DNA of 42,186 nucleotides from Rhodanobacteraceae bacterium (GTDB lineage Bacteria > Acidobacteriota > Terriglobia > Terriglobales > Acidobacteriaceae). Positions 1-8,207 of the stretch are shown in pieces. How positions within the stretch are numbered: position 1 is the first letter of the stretch; each line of letters starts with the position of its first letter. The stretch lies in NCBI GenBank assembly GCA_903970285.1, contig CAJCHN010000071.1:1-42186 (forward strand). The letters run 5' to 3'. Under the pieces are notes generated by a model, which was not told where the DNA came from, searched no databases, and worked only from the letters and a program-made list of their open reading frames with translations. Position numbers and translations under genes: made by a program.

Positions 1-566
1 ACAACTCCACCCTGCCCGGCTCCTCGGCTACCTTCTCCTGGACCGCCGGCAGCGGAGTCACCGAATACCAGCTCTACATCGGCACGACTGTCGGCGGCGA
101 CCAGATCTTCCGCACCCCAGCCACCGAGGAGACCTCCGTCCTCGCCACCGGGCTTCCTACCAATGGCGAAAGCGTTTATGCGCGGCTCTTCTCCCGGATC
201 AACAACGCCTGGCAGGTCATCGACTACACCTTCACCGCGGCCCCGGCAACTCTGTCGACCCTGACGGCTCCGGCCAACAACTCCACGCTGCCCGGATCTT
301 CGGCCACCTTCTCCTGGACCACCGGCAGCGGAGTCACCGAATACCAGCTCTACATCGGCACGACCGTCGGCGGCGACCAGATCTTCCGCACCCCGGCCAC
401 CGAGGAGACCTCCGTCCTCGCTACCGGCCTTCCCACCAACGGCGAAACCGTTTATGCGCGGCTCTTCTCGCGCGTCAACAACGCCTGGCAAGTCATCGAT
501 TACACCTTCACCGCAGCATCCGGCTCACCCATCATCGTCGCCGATAAGCCGAGGGCGAAGCCTTAA
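1..566 (+). CDS. 3' end of secreted repeat protein (partial)
   Basis: The reading frame is open from base 3 to the TAA at 564-566; the start lies upstream of the window. The visible 187 residues are almost entirely two copies of a 92-residue module with the core SATFSWTxGSGVTEYQLYIG, followed by GLPTNG and VYARLFSR, and then a short tail ending in ADKPRAKP. This Ser/Thr/Gly-rich beta-type module resembles repeats I associate with large secreted proteins of Acidobacteria; that is from memory, not a search. A C-terminal membrane anchor is absent, so the protein is probably released or held by an upstream domain. It has no catalytic motif in the visible part, and its function is unknown. It converges on htpG, with a hairpin between the two. 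Confidence 0.75.
   Translation, partial: NSTLPGSSATFSWTAGSGVTEYQLYIGTTVGGDQIFRTPATEETSVLATGLPTNGESVYARLFSRINNAWQVIDYTFTAAPATLSTLTAPANNSTLPGSSATFSWTTGSGVTEYQLYIGTTVGGDQIFRTPATEETSVLATGLPTNGETVYARLFSRVNNAWQVIDYTFTAASGSPIIVADKPRAKP
3..518 (+). repeat. Two tandem copies of a 276-bp (92-codon) coding repeat
   Basis: Copy one spans 3-278. Copy two starts at 279 and is recognisable to about 518. Most differences between the copies are at third codon positions and are silent. The visible amino-acid changes are few and conservative, such as Ala/Thr, Ser/Thr and Ile/Val. The copies are therefore old enough to have diverged silently while the protein sequence was kept. More copies are likely upstream of the window. 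Confidence 0.85.
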
Positions 567-570
567 CCGA

Positions 571-608
571 GGCCGGAGTGCCGCGTCTTCTGTCGCGACA
601 CTCCGGCC
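571..608. terminator. Hairpin between convergent genes, likely bidirectional terminator
   Basis: GGCCGGAGTG (571-580) is exactly complementary to CACTCCGGCC (599-608). An inner CGCG/CGCG pairing (582-585 with 594-597) extends the fold. It lies 5 bp after the stop of the repeat protein and 32 bp beyond the htpG stop. There is no T-tract on either side, so termination strength is uncertain. Confidence 0.55.
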
Positions 609-639
609 ATTCAAGAGCCTCAAGCAGAGGCCCTTGCAC

Positions 640-2514
640 TTACTTCGCTTCGATCGACACACTCAGCACGCGGTTCAGCCGCTGCACGAACGCTGCCGGA
701 TCCTTCAGTGGAACGCCTTCCATCAGCAGCGCCTGGTCGAACAGCATCCACGCCGCGTCCTCGGCCAGAGCATCGTTCGGACGGCCCAGGAGCTTCTTGA
801 CGATCGCGTGATCCGGATTGATCTCGAGCGTCGGCTTCGGCGCGGGGAAATCCTTCTGCCCCATCGCCCGCAGCATCTGCTGCATCTGCAGCGACGGCTC
901 TTCCTCATCGGAGACGATGCAGGACGGGCTGTCCGCCAGCCGCACGGACGCTCGAACATCCTTCACGTTCTCGCCCAGGATCGCATTCAGCTTCTCCAGC
1001 AACGGCTTCAAAGCCTCCGCCTGCTCGGGTTCCGCGTCGTCCTTGAGGTCCTCGCTGGTCGAGGCCTTGTTCACTGACTTCAACTCGAGCTCGCCGTATT
1101 TGTCTACGCCGGAGAAGACGATCTCGTCGATGTCGTCGTCCAGGATCAGCACTTCAATCCCCTTCTTCTTGTAAATCTCCAGCAGCGGCGAGGTTCGCAG
1201 CAACGACTCCGTGCCGCCGGTGATGTAGTAAAGGCTCTTCTGCCCCTCCTTCATCCGCGACTTTACGTCCGCCAGACTGGTCATGCCGTCCACCCTGGTG
1301 CTCTTGAATCGCACCAGGTCCAGCAGCGTCTCGCGATTGGCAAAATCCTGGTACAGACCTTCCTTCAGCGGCCGATTGAACTCCTTGATGAATTCGAGAT
1401 ACTTCTCCGGCTCCGCCGCTGCCGCGTTCTTCAGCTCCGAGAGAATCTTCTTCACGCTGGCGGTGCGGATGCTCGTCAGCACCTTATTCTGCTGCAGAAT
1501 CTCGCGGCTCACGTTCAGCGGCAAATCCTCGCTGTCGATGATGCCCCGCACAAAGCGCAGGTACTGAGGCAGCAACTCCTTGGCGTCGTCCATGATGAAG
1601 ACGCGCTTGACGTAGAGCTTGACCCCAACCTTGTACTCCGCCTGGTAGAGATCGAGCGGAGCCTTCGAAGGAATGAAAAAGAGCGTCGTGTACTCCAGGC
1701 TGCCTTCCGCCCGGGTATGAAACCAGAACAGCGGGTCTTGCGAGTCGCCGGAGATCGACTTGTACAGCTCCTTGTAGTCCTCATCCGTCAACTCGTTCTT
1801 GGGCCGCCGCCACAGCGCACTCGCTGCGTTCACCTGTTCGGTCGTCCTCACCTTCTCGGACTTCTTCTCCGCCTCGTTCCATTCGCTCTTGTCATAGGTC
1901 AGAAAGATGGGGAAAGCGATGTGGTTCGAGTACTTCTTCACCACCTCTCGCAGCCGCCAGCTGTTGGCGTACTGTTTTCCCTCCTCGTTCAGGTGCAGCA
2001 GCACGGTCGTCCCGGCCACCGCACGCTCGGCGGGCTCAATCTCAAAGCCGGACTGGCCATCGCTCACCCAGCGCCAGGCCATCTCCTCGCCCGCCTTGCG
2101 CGAGACCACCTCGATCGGGTCCGCCACCATGAACGCGCTGTAGAATCCGACCCCGAACTGGCCGATCAGGTTCGAATCCTTCCTGGCGTCGCCCGACAAC
2201 TGCGCCAGGAAGTTCTTGGTTCCCGACCGCGCGATCGTTCCCAGGTTCGTGATCAGGTCCTCCTCGTTCATGCCGATGCCGGTATCGGCGATGCTCAAGG
2301 TGTGGTTCGCTTCGTCCAGTTCGAGGTCGATACGCGGCTCGAACGGCATGCCCTTGTACGCTTCGTCCACCAGGGTCAAGTGACGCAGCTTATCAAGGGC
2401 GTCCGACGAGTTTGAGATGAGTTCCCGCAGAAAGATCTCGGGATGCGAGTAAAGCGAGTGGATGATGAGCTGCAAAAGCTGACTGACTTCGGTCTGAAAT
2501 TCTCGTTTCGACAT
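640..2514 (-). CDS. htpG: Chaperone protein HtpG (bacterial Hsp90)
   Basis: This is a 624-residue ATP-dependent cytosolic chaperone of the Hsp90 family, a normal length for HtpG. The N-terminus (FQTEVSQLLQLIIHSLYSHP, then FLRELISNSSDALDK) is the conserved GHKL ATPase opening, in which the Asn of SNSSDA binds Mg-ATP. DTGIGM (about residues 97-102) and GQFGVGFYSAFMV (about 138-150) are further nucleotide-binding motifs. The middle domain contains the LPLNVSREILQ segment. It is transcribed alone, divergently from the catalase-related gene 50 bp away. No Shine-Dalgarno sequence precedes the ATG, and a perfect TATAAT lies 7 nt upstream of it, suggesting a leaderless mRNA. No CIRCE-type heat-shock operator was seen. 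Confidence 0.97.
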   Translation of the reverse strand: MSKREFQTEVSQLLQLIIHSLYSHPEIFLRELISNSSDALDKLRHLTLVDEAYKGMPFEPRIDLELDEANHTLSIADTGIGMNEEDLITNLGTIARSGTKNFLAQLSGDARKDSNLIGQFGVGFYSAFMVADPIEVVSRKAGEEMAWRWVSDGQSGFEIEPAERAVAGTTVLLHLNEEGKQYANSWRLREVVKKYSNHIAFPIFLTYDKSEWNEAEKKSEKVRTTEQVNAASALWRRPKNELTDEDYKELYKSISGDSQDPLFWFHTRAEGSLEYTTLFFIPSKAPLDLYQAEYKVGVKLYVKRVFIMDDAKELLPQYLRFVRGIIDSEDLPLNVSREILQQNKVLTSIRTASVKKILSELKNAAAAEPEKYLEFIKEFNRPLKEGLYQDFANRETLLDLVRFKSTRVDGMTSLADVKSRMKEGQKSLYYITGGTESLLRTSPLLEIYKKKGIEVLILDDDIDEIVFSGVDKYGELELKSVNKASTSEDLKDDAEPEQAEALKPLLEKLNAILGENVKDVRASVRLADSPSCIVSDEEEPSLQMQQMLRAMGQKDFPAPKPTLEINPDHAIVKKLLGRPNDALAEDAAWMLFDQALLMEGVPLKDPAAFVQRLNRVLSVSIEAK

Positions 2515-2521
2515 ACATACG

Positions 2522-2527
2522 ATTATA
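2522..2527 (-). promoter_or_regulatory. TATAAT -10 element of htpG, placed for a leaderless transcript
   Basis: On the minus strand TATAAT is followed by seven bases and then the htpG ATG (2514-2512). A transcript starting 7 nt after the hexamer would begin at or next to the start codon. No convincing -35 hexamer was found 16-18 bp upstream. The same AT-rich stretch read on the plus strand (TATAGA) could serve the divergent peroxidase gene. Confidence 0.5.
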
Positions 2528-2564
2528 GAAAAACCGGCGTACAGTGGACGGCGAGGTGCTATCC

Positions 2565-3506
2565 ATGCCGCTGCCCAGCGATGAGAAGCTGATTGCCTTG
2601 AGTGAAGCGTTGATCGCGGGTTTCGATGCGATCTTCGGTGTGCATCCCGGATTCCGTCCGGCCCATGCGAAGGGTGTTCTGTTGAGCGGTAGGTTCACCC
2701 CGGCCCCCGGCGCCGCCAAGCTGTCGAAGGCCCAGCACTTCGTCAGCCCGTCGACGCCGGTGACCGTACGGTTTTCAAGTTCGAGCGGATTGCCGCTCAT
2801 TCCAGACAACGATCCAAATGCAAATCCGCGTGGAATCGCGATTCGCTTCCACCTGGGCGATCGCCAGCATACGGACATCATCGCTCACTCGGCCGACGGT
2901 TTCCCAACCCGCACCGGCGCGGAGTTTCTGGAGTTCCTCAAAGCGATCGCGTCCAGCGCTCCCGGAGCGCCTTCGCCGACTCCCGTGGAGGCGTTCGTCG
3001 GCTCGCACCCGGCCGCACTGGCCTTCGTGCAGCTCCCCAAGCCTGCCCCGGAAAGCTTTGCGACCGAGGCTTATTTTGGCGTTACCGCCCTGCACTTTGC
3101 CAACGCGCAGGGCGACACCCGCTTCGGCCGCTATCGCATCGTGCCCGAGGCGCCCCTGGCGCACCTCTCCGACGAGCAGGTAAAGACCCGGGACGCCAAC
3201 TACCTGCTCGACGAGATTCGCGCTCGAATCGCGGCACAGCCCGTGAAATTCGACGTGCGGGTGCAACTGGCGGACGCCGGAGACGTGGTAGACGACGCGA
3301 CCATCCACTGGCCCGAGACGCGCGAGGTGTTGACCCTGGGCACGGTAACCCTGGACGCGATGGTCTCCGACGACGCGGCGGGGCAGAAGACCATCATCTT
3401 CGATCCCATCCCGCGCCTCGAAGGCATCGCACCTTCCGATGATCCGCTGCTGGAACTGCGCGCAGCGATCTACCTGATCAGCGGACGGCGGCGCCGAGCC
3501 GCTTAG
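2565..3506 (+). CDS. Catalase-related (SrpA-like) heme peroxidase
   Basis: This is a 313-residue protein of the small catalase-like peroxidase family, which uses heme to reduce peroxides and lacks the C-terminal parts of full catalases. The HPGFRPAHAKG segment carries the distal His (about residue 34), equivalent to the catalase HARG motif. VTVRFSSSSGLP, then NPRGIAIRF and THSADGFP-type residues, and the SDDPLLELRAAIYLISGRRR tail are typical of the SrpA group. No secretion signal is seen, so it is probably cytosolic. I place the start at ATG 2565, which has GCGAGG 8 nt upstream; an in-frame GTG at 2544 would add seven residues. It is divergent from htpG, so the two stress genes share a short promoter region. 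Confidence 0.88.
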   Translation: MPLPSDEKLIALSEALIAGFDAIFGVHPGFRPAHAKGVLLSGRFTPAPGAAKLSKAQHFVSPSTPVTVRFSSSSGLPLIPDNDPNANPRGIAIRFHLGDRQHTDIIAHSADGFPTRTGAEFLEFLKAIASSAPGAPSPTPVEAFVGSHPAALAFVQLPKPAPESFATEAYFGVTALHFANAQGDTRFGRYRIVPEAPLAHLSDEQVKTRDANYLLDEIRARIAAQPVKFDVRVQLADAGDVVDDATIHWPETREVLTLGTVTLDAMVSDDAAGQKTIIFDPIPRLEGIAPSDDPLLELRAAIYLISGRRRRAA

Positions 3507-3537
3507 GCACCTGGTCGAAAGTGCCAGGCGTTCCCCA

Positions 3538-3549
3538 GCGCTGCAGCGC
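3538..3549. terminator. 12-bp palindrome between convergent genes
   Basis: GCGCTGCAGCGC is a perfect palindrome directly abutting the deoA stop codon (3550) and 31 bp after the peroxidase stop. A weaker CCTGG/CCAGG pairing lies just before it. It may fold in both transcripts, but there is no T-tract. It could equally be incidental GC-rich sequence. Confidence 0.3.
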
Positions 3550-4911
3550 CTACACCTCCCGGACAATCACCTCGCGCAGTTGCCACGCCAGCCCGGGCGG
3601 CACGGCGCCCACCACGTAAGCCTCGCGCAGCATCTCGAGCGGCTCGGCCAGCAGCGTCTGGTCTGCCGCATGCAGCGTCACCAGTCTCTGCCCGGCCTCA
3701 ACGCGATCGCCGAGTTTTGCATGCACTTCAATCCCCGCATGCGCGCTTACCGGATCGCCTGGCTTCGCGCGTCCGGCACCCAGACGCTGCACCGCCCAGC
3801 CCACCTGCGTGGTGTCGATCGAGATGATGAAGCCCGCCGCCTCAGCCGCCAACTGGGCGGATGCGGCAGGCTGATGAAACGCCTGCGGATTCTCGAACAC
3901 GCCGGCGTCGCCGCCCTGCGCTTCCACGATCCCGACCCATGCCTTCCACGCCGCGCCCGACCGCAGCAGTTCATCCGAAGCTTGCCCGCCCGCTTCTGGA
4001 CTGCCGGCACGCCCCGCCAGGTGCAGCATCCAGCCGGAGAGCAGATTCGTCAACTCAATCAGGTCGGCGGACATGGCATGCCGGCGGTTGCGCAGGATGT
4101 CGACGCACTCCATCACCTCCAGCCAGTTCCCCGCATAGCGGCCGATTGGCTGATCGTGATTGGTCATCAGCGCGACCGTGCGGGTACCCGCGGCCTTGCC
4201 GGTCTCGACCATCAGCCGAGCCAACAAACCTGCATCTTCTGGCCGGCGCATAAAGGCGCCTGAGCCGGTTTTTACATCCAGCACCAGCGCGTTCAGGCTC
4301 TCGGCCAGCTTCTTGCTCATAATGCTGGCGGTAATCAGATATGGCGACTCGACCGTGCTGGTGTGGTCGCGCAGCGCATACAGGATGCGGTCGGCAGGCA
4401 CCAGCTTCGGTGTCTGCCCGATCAGGCAGGCGCCACACTGCCGCAACACCTGCTCGAACCGGCTGAGTGAGAGCTGGGTGTGGAAGCCCGGTATGGTCTC
4501 CAGCTTGTCCAGCGTGCCGCCCGTGTGACCCAGCGACCGGCCACTGATCATGGGCACGCAGATTCCCGGAACACCTTCAGGCGTCGGCCGCGCGACCCCC
4601 GCCGCGGCCAGGATCGGCGCGATCAGCAGCGACGTCTTGTCGCCCACCCCGCCGGTCGAGTGCTTGTCGATGGTGAACGTGTGCAGCGGCCTCGCATCGA
4701 AGGTCTCGCCTGAAAACCGCATCGCCTGGGTCAGCGCGGCAAGCTCCGCGGTCCCGAGGCCCCGCTGAAACACCGCCATCAGGAACGCCGCGGTCTGGGC
4801 ATCGGTGATCCCCTGCTGCGCCACCACGGCATGAACGAACGCCTGAATCTCGGACTCCGGCAACATCTCGCCATCGCGTTTGCGGCGAATCAGGTCCTGC
4901 GCCTGGAACAT
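3550..4911 (-). CDS. deoA: Thymidine / pyrimidine-nucleoside phosphorylase
   Basis: This is a 453-residue cytosolic enzyme that splits thymidine, and possibly uridine, with phosphate to base plus (deoxy)ribose-1-phosphate. The length suits the homodimeric DeoA/Pdp family. The signature KHSTGGVGDK (residues 83-92) forms the phosphate site. The MISGRSLGHTGGTLDKLE segment, SKKLAESLNALVLDVKTGSGAFM and the C-terminal HAGIEVHAKLGDRV domain are all present. It follows cdd on the same strand after 93 bp, so the pair likely forms a pyrimidine-salvage operon (cytidine to uridine, then phosphorolysis). Whether thymidine or uridine is preferred cannot be read from the sequence. Confidence 0.93.
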   Translation of the reverse strand: MFQAQDLIRRKRDGEMLPESEIQAFVHAVVAQQGITDAQTAAFLMAVFQRGLGTAELAALTQAMRFSGETFDARPLHTFTIDKHSTGGVGDKTSLLIAPILAAAGVARPTPEGVPGICVPMISGRSLGHTGGTLDKLETIPGFHTQLSLSRFEQVLRQCGACLIGQTPKLVPADRILYALRDHTSTVESPYLITASIMSKKLAESLNALVLDVKTGSGAFMRRPEDAGLLARLMVETGKAAGTRTVALMTNHDQPIGRYAGNWLEVMECVDILRNRRHAMSADLIELTNLLSGWMLHLAGRAGSPEAGGQASDELLRSGAAWKAWVGIVEAQGGDAGVFENPQAFHQPAASAQLAAEAAGFIISIDTTQVGWAVQRLGAGRAKPGDPVSAHAGIEVHAKLGDRVEAGQRLVTLHAADQTLLAEPLEMLREAYVVGAVPPGLAWQLREVIVREV

Positions 4912-4989
4912 GGGCTACCTTCCGGGTTGAGGCGCGCGGCGCGCCGTTCGTCGTGCCTGGCCTTCACCCCAGCTTGATGCATGCAGGCT

Positions 4990-5019
4990 CTATGCATCCA
5001 GACGCTATGCATCCAGACT
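4990..5019 (-). repeat. 15-bp tandem duplication spanning the cdd stop codon
   Basis: CTATGCATCCAGAC(G/T) occurs twice head to tail, at 4990-5004 and 5005-5019 as read on the plus strand, differing at the last base. The second copy supplies the TAG stop of cdd and the first places another TAG 15 nt downstream in the same frame. A degenerate third copy lies just to the left (about 4975-4989). Confidence 0.8.
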
Positions 5020-5424
5020 GAAACTTGAAGGCAGCAGTTCTGCCAGGGTGCACGTGGTGACTCCGCCAGGAGATGGATACACAATGATCGCCGTCGGCGG
5101 CGCGAACTCCGCAATCGTCTGACGGCACGCTCCGCAGGGCTGGCAGGTGGATTGATTCAGGTTATGCACCACCACGGCGCGGATGCGGATCTCCGGACCG
5201 AATTTCGCGATCGCTGACGCAATCGCCGTCTGTTCGGCGCAGGTGGTCAGGCGATACGAGGCATTTTCGACGTTGCAGCCGGTGACGATCTCGCCGGAAT
5301 CGAGCAGGATGGCCGCGCCCACGAAAAATCTGCTGTAAGGTGCGTACGCGTGATGCGCGGCGGCCTCGGCATGTCGGGCCAGCACATCCAACTGGGCATC
5401 CGGAAGAATGGAGGAAGAAGCCAT
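5005..5424 (-). CDS. cdd: Cytidine deaminase
   Basis: This is a 139-residue small tetrameric-type cytidine deaminase, converting cytidine/deoxycytidine to uridine/deoxyuridine with a zinc-bound water. The zinc ligands and catalytic Glu are visible: C62-A-E64 in TTCAEQTA and C97/C100 in PCGAC. The substrate-binding Asn and Glu lie in GCNVENASY (N51, E53). The length is normal. It heads a two-gene unit with deoA downstream on the same strand. Its 3' end sits inside a 15-bp tandem duplication that doubles the stop codon. The divergent neighbour is addB, 116 bp away. Confidence 0.95.
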   Translation of the reverse strand: MASSSILPDAQLDVLARHAEAAAHHAYAPYSRFFVGAAILLDSGEIVTGCNVENASYRLTTCAEQTAIASAIAKFGPEIRIRAVVVHNLNQSTCQPCGACRQTIAEFAPPTAIIVYPSPGGVTTCTLAELLPSSFSLDA

Positions 5425-5528
5425 GTTCTGGTGAGCTTATCGTCTCACACGCGCCTGGCAGCTTGACAGGCTCTTCATCCGCCCAGCGCCCGGCGCCAAG
5501 GTGTAAAACCCGTCCCGCTGCCACAGGG

Positions 5529-5534
5529 TATAAC
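5529..5534 (+). promoter_or_regulatory. Possible -10 (TATAAC) just upstream of addB
   Basis: TATAAC ends 6 nt before the chosen addB ATG (5541), and no clear Shine-Dalgarno lies between. If used, the mRNA would be leaderless, as proposed for htpG. No matching -35 was found, so this is weak. Confidence 0.22.
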
Positions 5535-5540
5535 CAGAAG

Positions 5541-8207
5541 ATGGCTTCCGGCCACACTCTCCTCACGCCCAATCAGCGCGCCGCACGGGCCCTGCGCCAG
5601 GCCGACGACTCCGCCCGCCGCGCCGCCGGCGAGACGCTTTGGGCTCCCCTCAACGTCCTTCCGCTGGAATCCTGGCTGGCCGCGCAATGGCGCCAGCGCC
5701 TGCTGGCCGGCGCCGAGAGCCGCATCCTGCTCAACCGATCGCAGCAGCACCTGCTTTGGAGCGGGATCATCACCGCCGACCCCGAAACCCCGCGTCTCCG
5801 ATCGGCCGGCGCGCTGGCCGAGATGGCCGCGCGCGCCTGGAGCCTGCTCCACCTCCACGAGGGACGCGAACGCCTGCGCGACTTGCCGCTTGCCTCCGAC
5901 GCCCGCGCCTTCGAACGCTGGACCCGCGCCTTCGAACGCCGCCTCGCACGGCTGCAGTCGATTACGCCGGCTGAACTGCCGGCCGCGATCGCGGCAGCGC
6001 CGACCCAGGTCCGCGCGGAGACGCTTACGCTCATCGATTTCGAACCGCACCCACCGGCTCTCGCCAGCCTGTTCGCCGCGCTCGAACGATCCGGTTTCTC
6101 CATCAACGTCCGCCAGAGCACCGCTCCACCGCAGACCGCCAGCCTCTTCGAGGCCAACGACGACACCTCCGAGCTTGAGACCGCGGCCCGCTGGATCCAC
6201 TCGCGCCTGCAGGCGGACCCGCAAGCACGCATCGCCGTCATCGTTCCCGGCCTGGGCTCTGGAGAACCCGGCCGGCGGGCCGAGATCGATCGCGTCTTTG
6301 GCCCGATCCTCGCGCCCGCAACCCTGCCCATCACGGCGTCTGCCTGCGCTCCGATTTACGAGTTTTCGCTCGGCCATCCGCTCGCAGAACTCCCCATCAC
6401 CATCGCGGCGCTCGATCTCCTTACCTGGCCGCACCAGGCGCTCCCGCTCGACCGCATCACTTCCCTGCTGCTCTCGCCGTGGTTCACCGGAGCAACCGCG
6501 GCGGTCGCCGAATTCGACGCCTTCCACCTGCGTCAGACCTTGCTGCTGCGCCCCGAACTGAGTCTCGATGCCACGTTGCGCCTCGCCCGGCAATCGCCGC
6601 ACCCGCCTGGCAGCCTCATCGCGCGCCTGCAGGCGCTCGAACGCGCCGCGCAGCAAGTACCCGAGCGGCAGGCCTACAACGCCTGGGCGGAAAGCTTCCG
6701 CACCCTGCTTGAAGCCGCTCGCTGGTCTGATCACGCCGCCAGCAGCTCCCTTGCCTTTCAACAGCATCGCCGCTTCCAGGGCGCGCTCGATGAGCTTGCG
6801 ACCCTCGACTTCGCCGCCCAGCAGCCCGACGCCCCGGCTTTGCCGGCCGCCAGCGCCGCGCTCGCCGCGTTCACCCGCATCCTGCAGCAGACGATCTTTG
6901 CCCGCCAATCCGAACACGCGCCGGTGCAGATCATGGGGCCGCTGGAGCTGGGCGGAACCCGCTTCGACGCGCTCTGGTTTCTCGGTGCCGACGACCTCGC
7001 CTGGCCCGCCACCCCTGCGCCCAGTCCGCTCCTGCCGTGGCAACTGCAGCGCGCGCTGGCTATTCCTGGCGCGGACCGCACCCGCGATGACCTGCGCGGC
7101 CATGCGCTGACCAGCCGCATCGCCCACTCCGCCGACGAGGTCGTCTTCAGCTTCGCGCGCCGCTCGGACGAGGGCGAACGCCGGCCCTCCCCACTGCTCT
7201 CCGCACTTCATCTGCAGCCGCTCGGCGTGGCTCCAAAGCCACCCGCCCAACTCATCTCAGCCCCTGCAGCCCTTGAGCTTTTTCCCGATGACGCCACGCT
7301 TCCGCCTCTGCCAGACCGGCCGGCCGGCGGCGCCGGCATCCTCCAGCACCAGGCCGCCTGTCCGTTTCGCGCCTTCGCCGAGCTCCGGCTTTTCTCCACG
7401 GAGCCCGCCAGCCGCACTCCCGGCTTCGACGCCCGCGAGCGCGGCATCCACGTCCACGCCGTCCTCCAGGCGCTATGGGACAAACTGAAGACCAGCACCG
7501 CGCTGCGCGCCCTGCGCCCGCTCGAACGCGAAACTCTGCTCGCCGACATCATCCAGGAGACATTCGGCCCCATTCGCCCTGAAACCTCCTGGGACGCAGC
7601 GTACCTCGACCTGCAATCCCGGCGGCTGCGTACGCTGCTCTCATCCTGGCTCGACGTCGAAAGCCGCCGGCCCCCCTTCAGCGTTCAGCCGACGGAGCAG
7701 AAGAAGCCCTTCGTTCTCGGTGGCGTCACCTTCGACCTGCGCATCGACCGCGTCGACCATGCGGGCGGCGGCGACGTGCTCCTCGACTACAAGACCGGGC
7801 TCGCCAGTCCCGCGGCCTGGCTTGGTGCGCGCCCGGACGAGCCCCAACTCCCGCTCTATGCGCTGCTGACCGATGCCGAGGCCCGGCAAAGCGGCCGCCA
7901 GCTGGCCGGCGTCGCTTTCGCCGTGCTTCGGCCAGGCGACGGCCTCGCCCTGACAGGCTTCGCAGACGACGATACCGTCTTCGGCAAGACCGCCAGCATG
8001 AACGCCGCCACACTCGAAGACCAGCTCACCGAATGGCATCAGATCCTGACCAACCTTGCCCGCGCCTACGCTGCCGGCGACACCGCCGTCGATCCCAAGC
8101 TCTACCCCAGAACCTGCAGCCGCTGCACCCAGCGCATGCTCTGCCGCCTGGACCCCGCCGCGCTGGTCGCAATCTCCGACGAAGACGACGAAGACGCCCA
8201 TGCCTGA
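5541..8207 (+). CDS. addB: AddB-like helicase-nuclease subunit (Fe-S PD-(D/E)XK nuclease)
   Basis: This 888-residue protein belongs to the AddB-like family often annotated only as a probable DNA repair protein. It begins with the typical TLLTPNQRAAR segment, which defines the start at 5541. The C-terminal nuclease has D736 (RIDRVD) and D749-x-K751 (LLDYKTG). Four cysteines, C607 (ACPFRAF) and C859/C862/C868 (CxxCxxxxxC near the C-terminus), match the iron-sulphur staple of AddB nucleases. No Walker A motif is evident, so the N-terminal half is probably an inactive helicase fold used to read DNA. It is co-transcribed with addA, whose ATG overlaps the addB stop. Role: resection of double-strand breaks for RecA loading. 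Confidence 0.85.
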   Translation: MASGHTLLTPNQRAARALRQADDSARRAAGETLWAPLNVLPLESWLAAQWRQRLLAGAESRILLNRSQQHLLWSGIITADPETPRLRSAGALAEMAARAWSLLHLHEGRERLRDLPLASDARAFERWTRAFERRLARLQSITPAELPAAIAAAPTQVRAETLTLIDFEPHPPALASLFAALERSGFSINVRQSTAPPQTASLFEANDDTSELETAARWIHSRLQADPQARIAVIVPGLGSGEPGRRAEIDRVFGPILAPATLPITASACAPIYEFSLGHPLAELPITIAALDLLTWPHQALPLDRITSLLLSPWFTGATAAVAEFDAFHLRQTLLLRPELSLDATLRLARQSPHPPGSLIARLQALERAAQQVPERQAYNAWAESFRTLLEAARWSDHAASSSLAFQQHRRFQGALDELATLDFAAQQPDAPALPAASAALAAFTRILQQTIFARQSEHAPVQIMGPLELGGTRFDALWFLGADDLAWPATPAPSPLLPWQLQRALAIPGADRTRDDLRGHALTSRIAHSADEVVFSFARRSDEGERRPSPLLSALHLQPLGVAPKPPAQLISAPAALELFPDDATLPPLPDRPAGGAGILQHQAACPFRAFAELRLFSTEPASRTPGFDARERGIHVHAVLQALWDKLKTSTALRALRPLERETLLADIIQETFGPIRPETSWDAAYLDLQSRRLRTLLSSWLDVESRRPPFSVQPTEQKKPFVLGGVTFDLRIDRVDHAGGGDVLLDYKTGLASPAAWLGARPDEPQLPLYALLTDAEARQSGRQLAGVAFAVLRPGDGLALTGFADDDTVFGKTASMNAATLEDQLTEWHQILTNLARAYAAGDTAVDPKLYPRTCSRCTQRMLCRLDPAALVAISDEDDEDAHA

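Noticed and set aside
2160..2190. tRNA-like GGTTCGAATCC sequence
   Set aside because: It is inside the htpG coding frame and has no flanking tRNA arms.
5475..7250. Long minus-strand open frame opposite addB
   Set aside because: Typical GC-rich antisense shadow: Gly/Arg/Ala-rich, no domain, and fully opposite a conserved gene.
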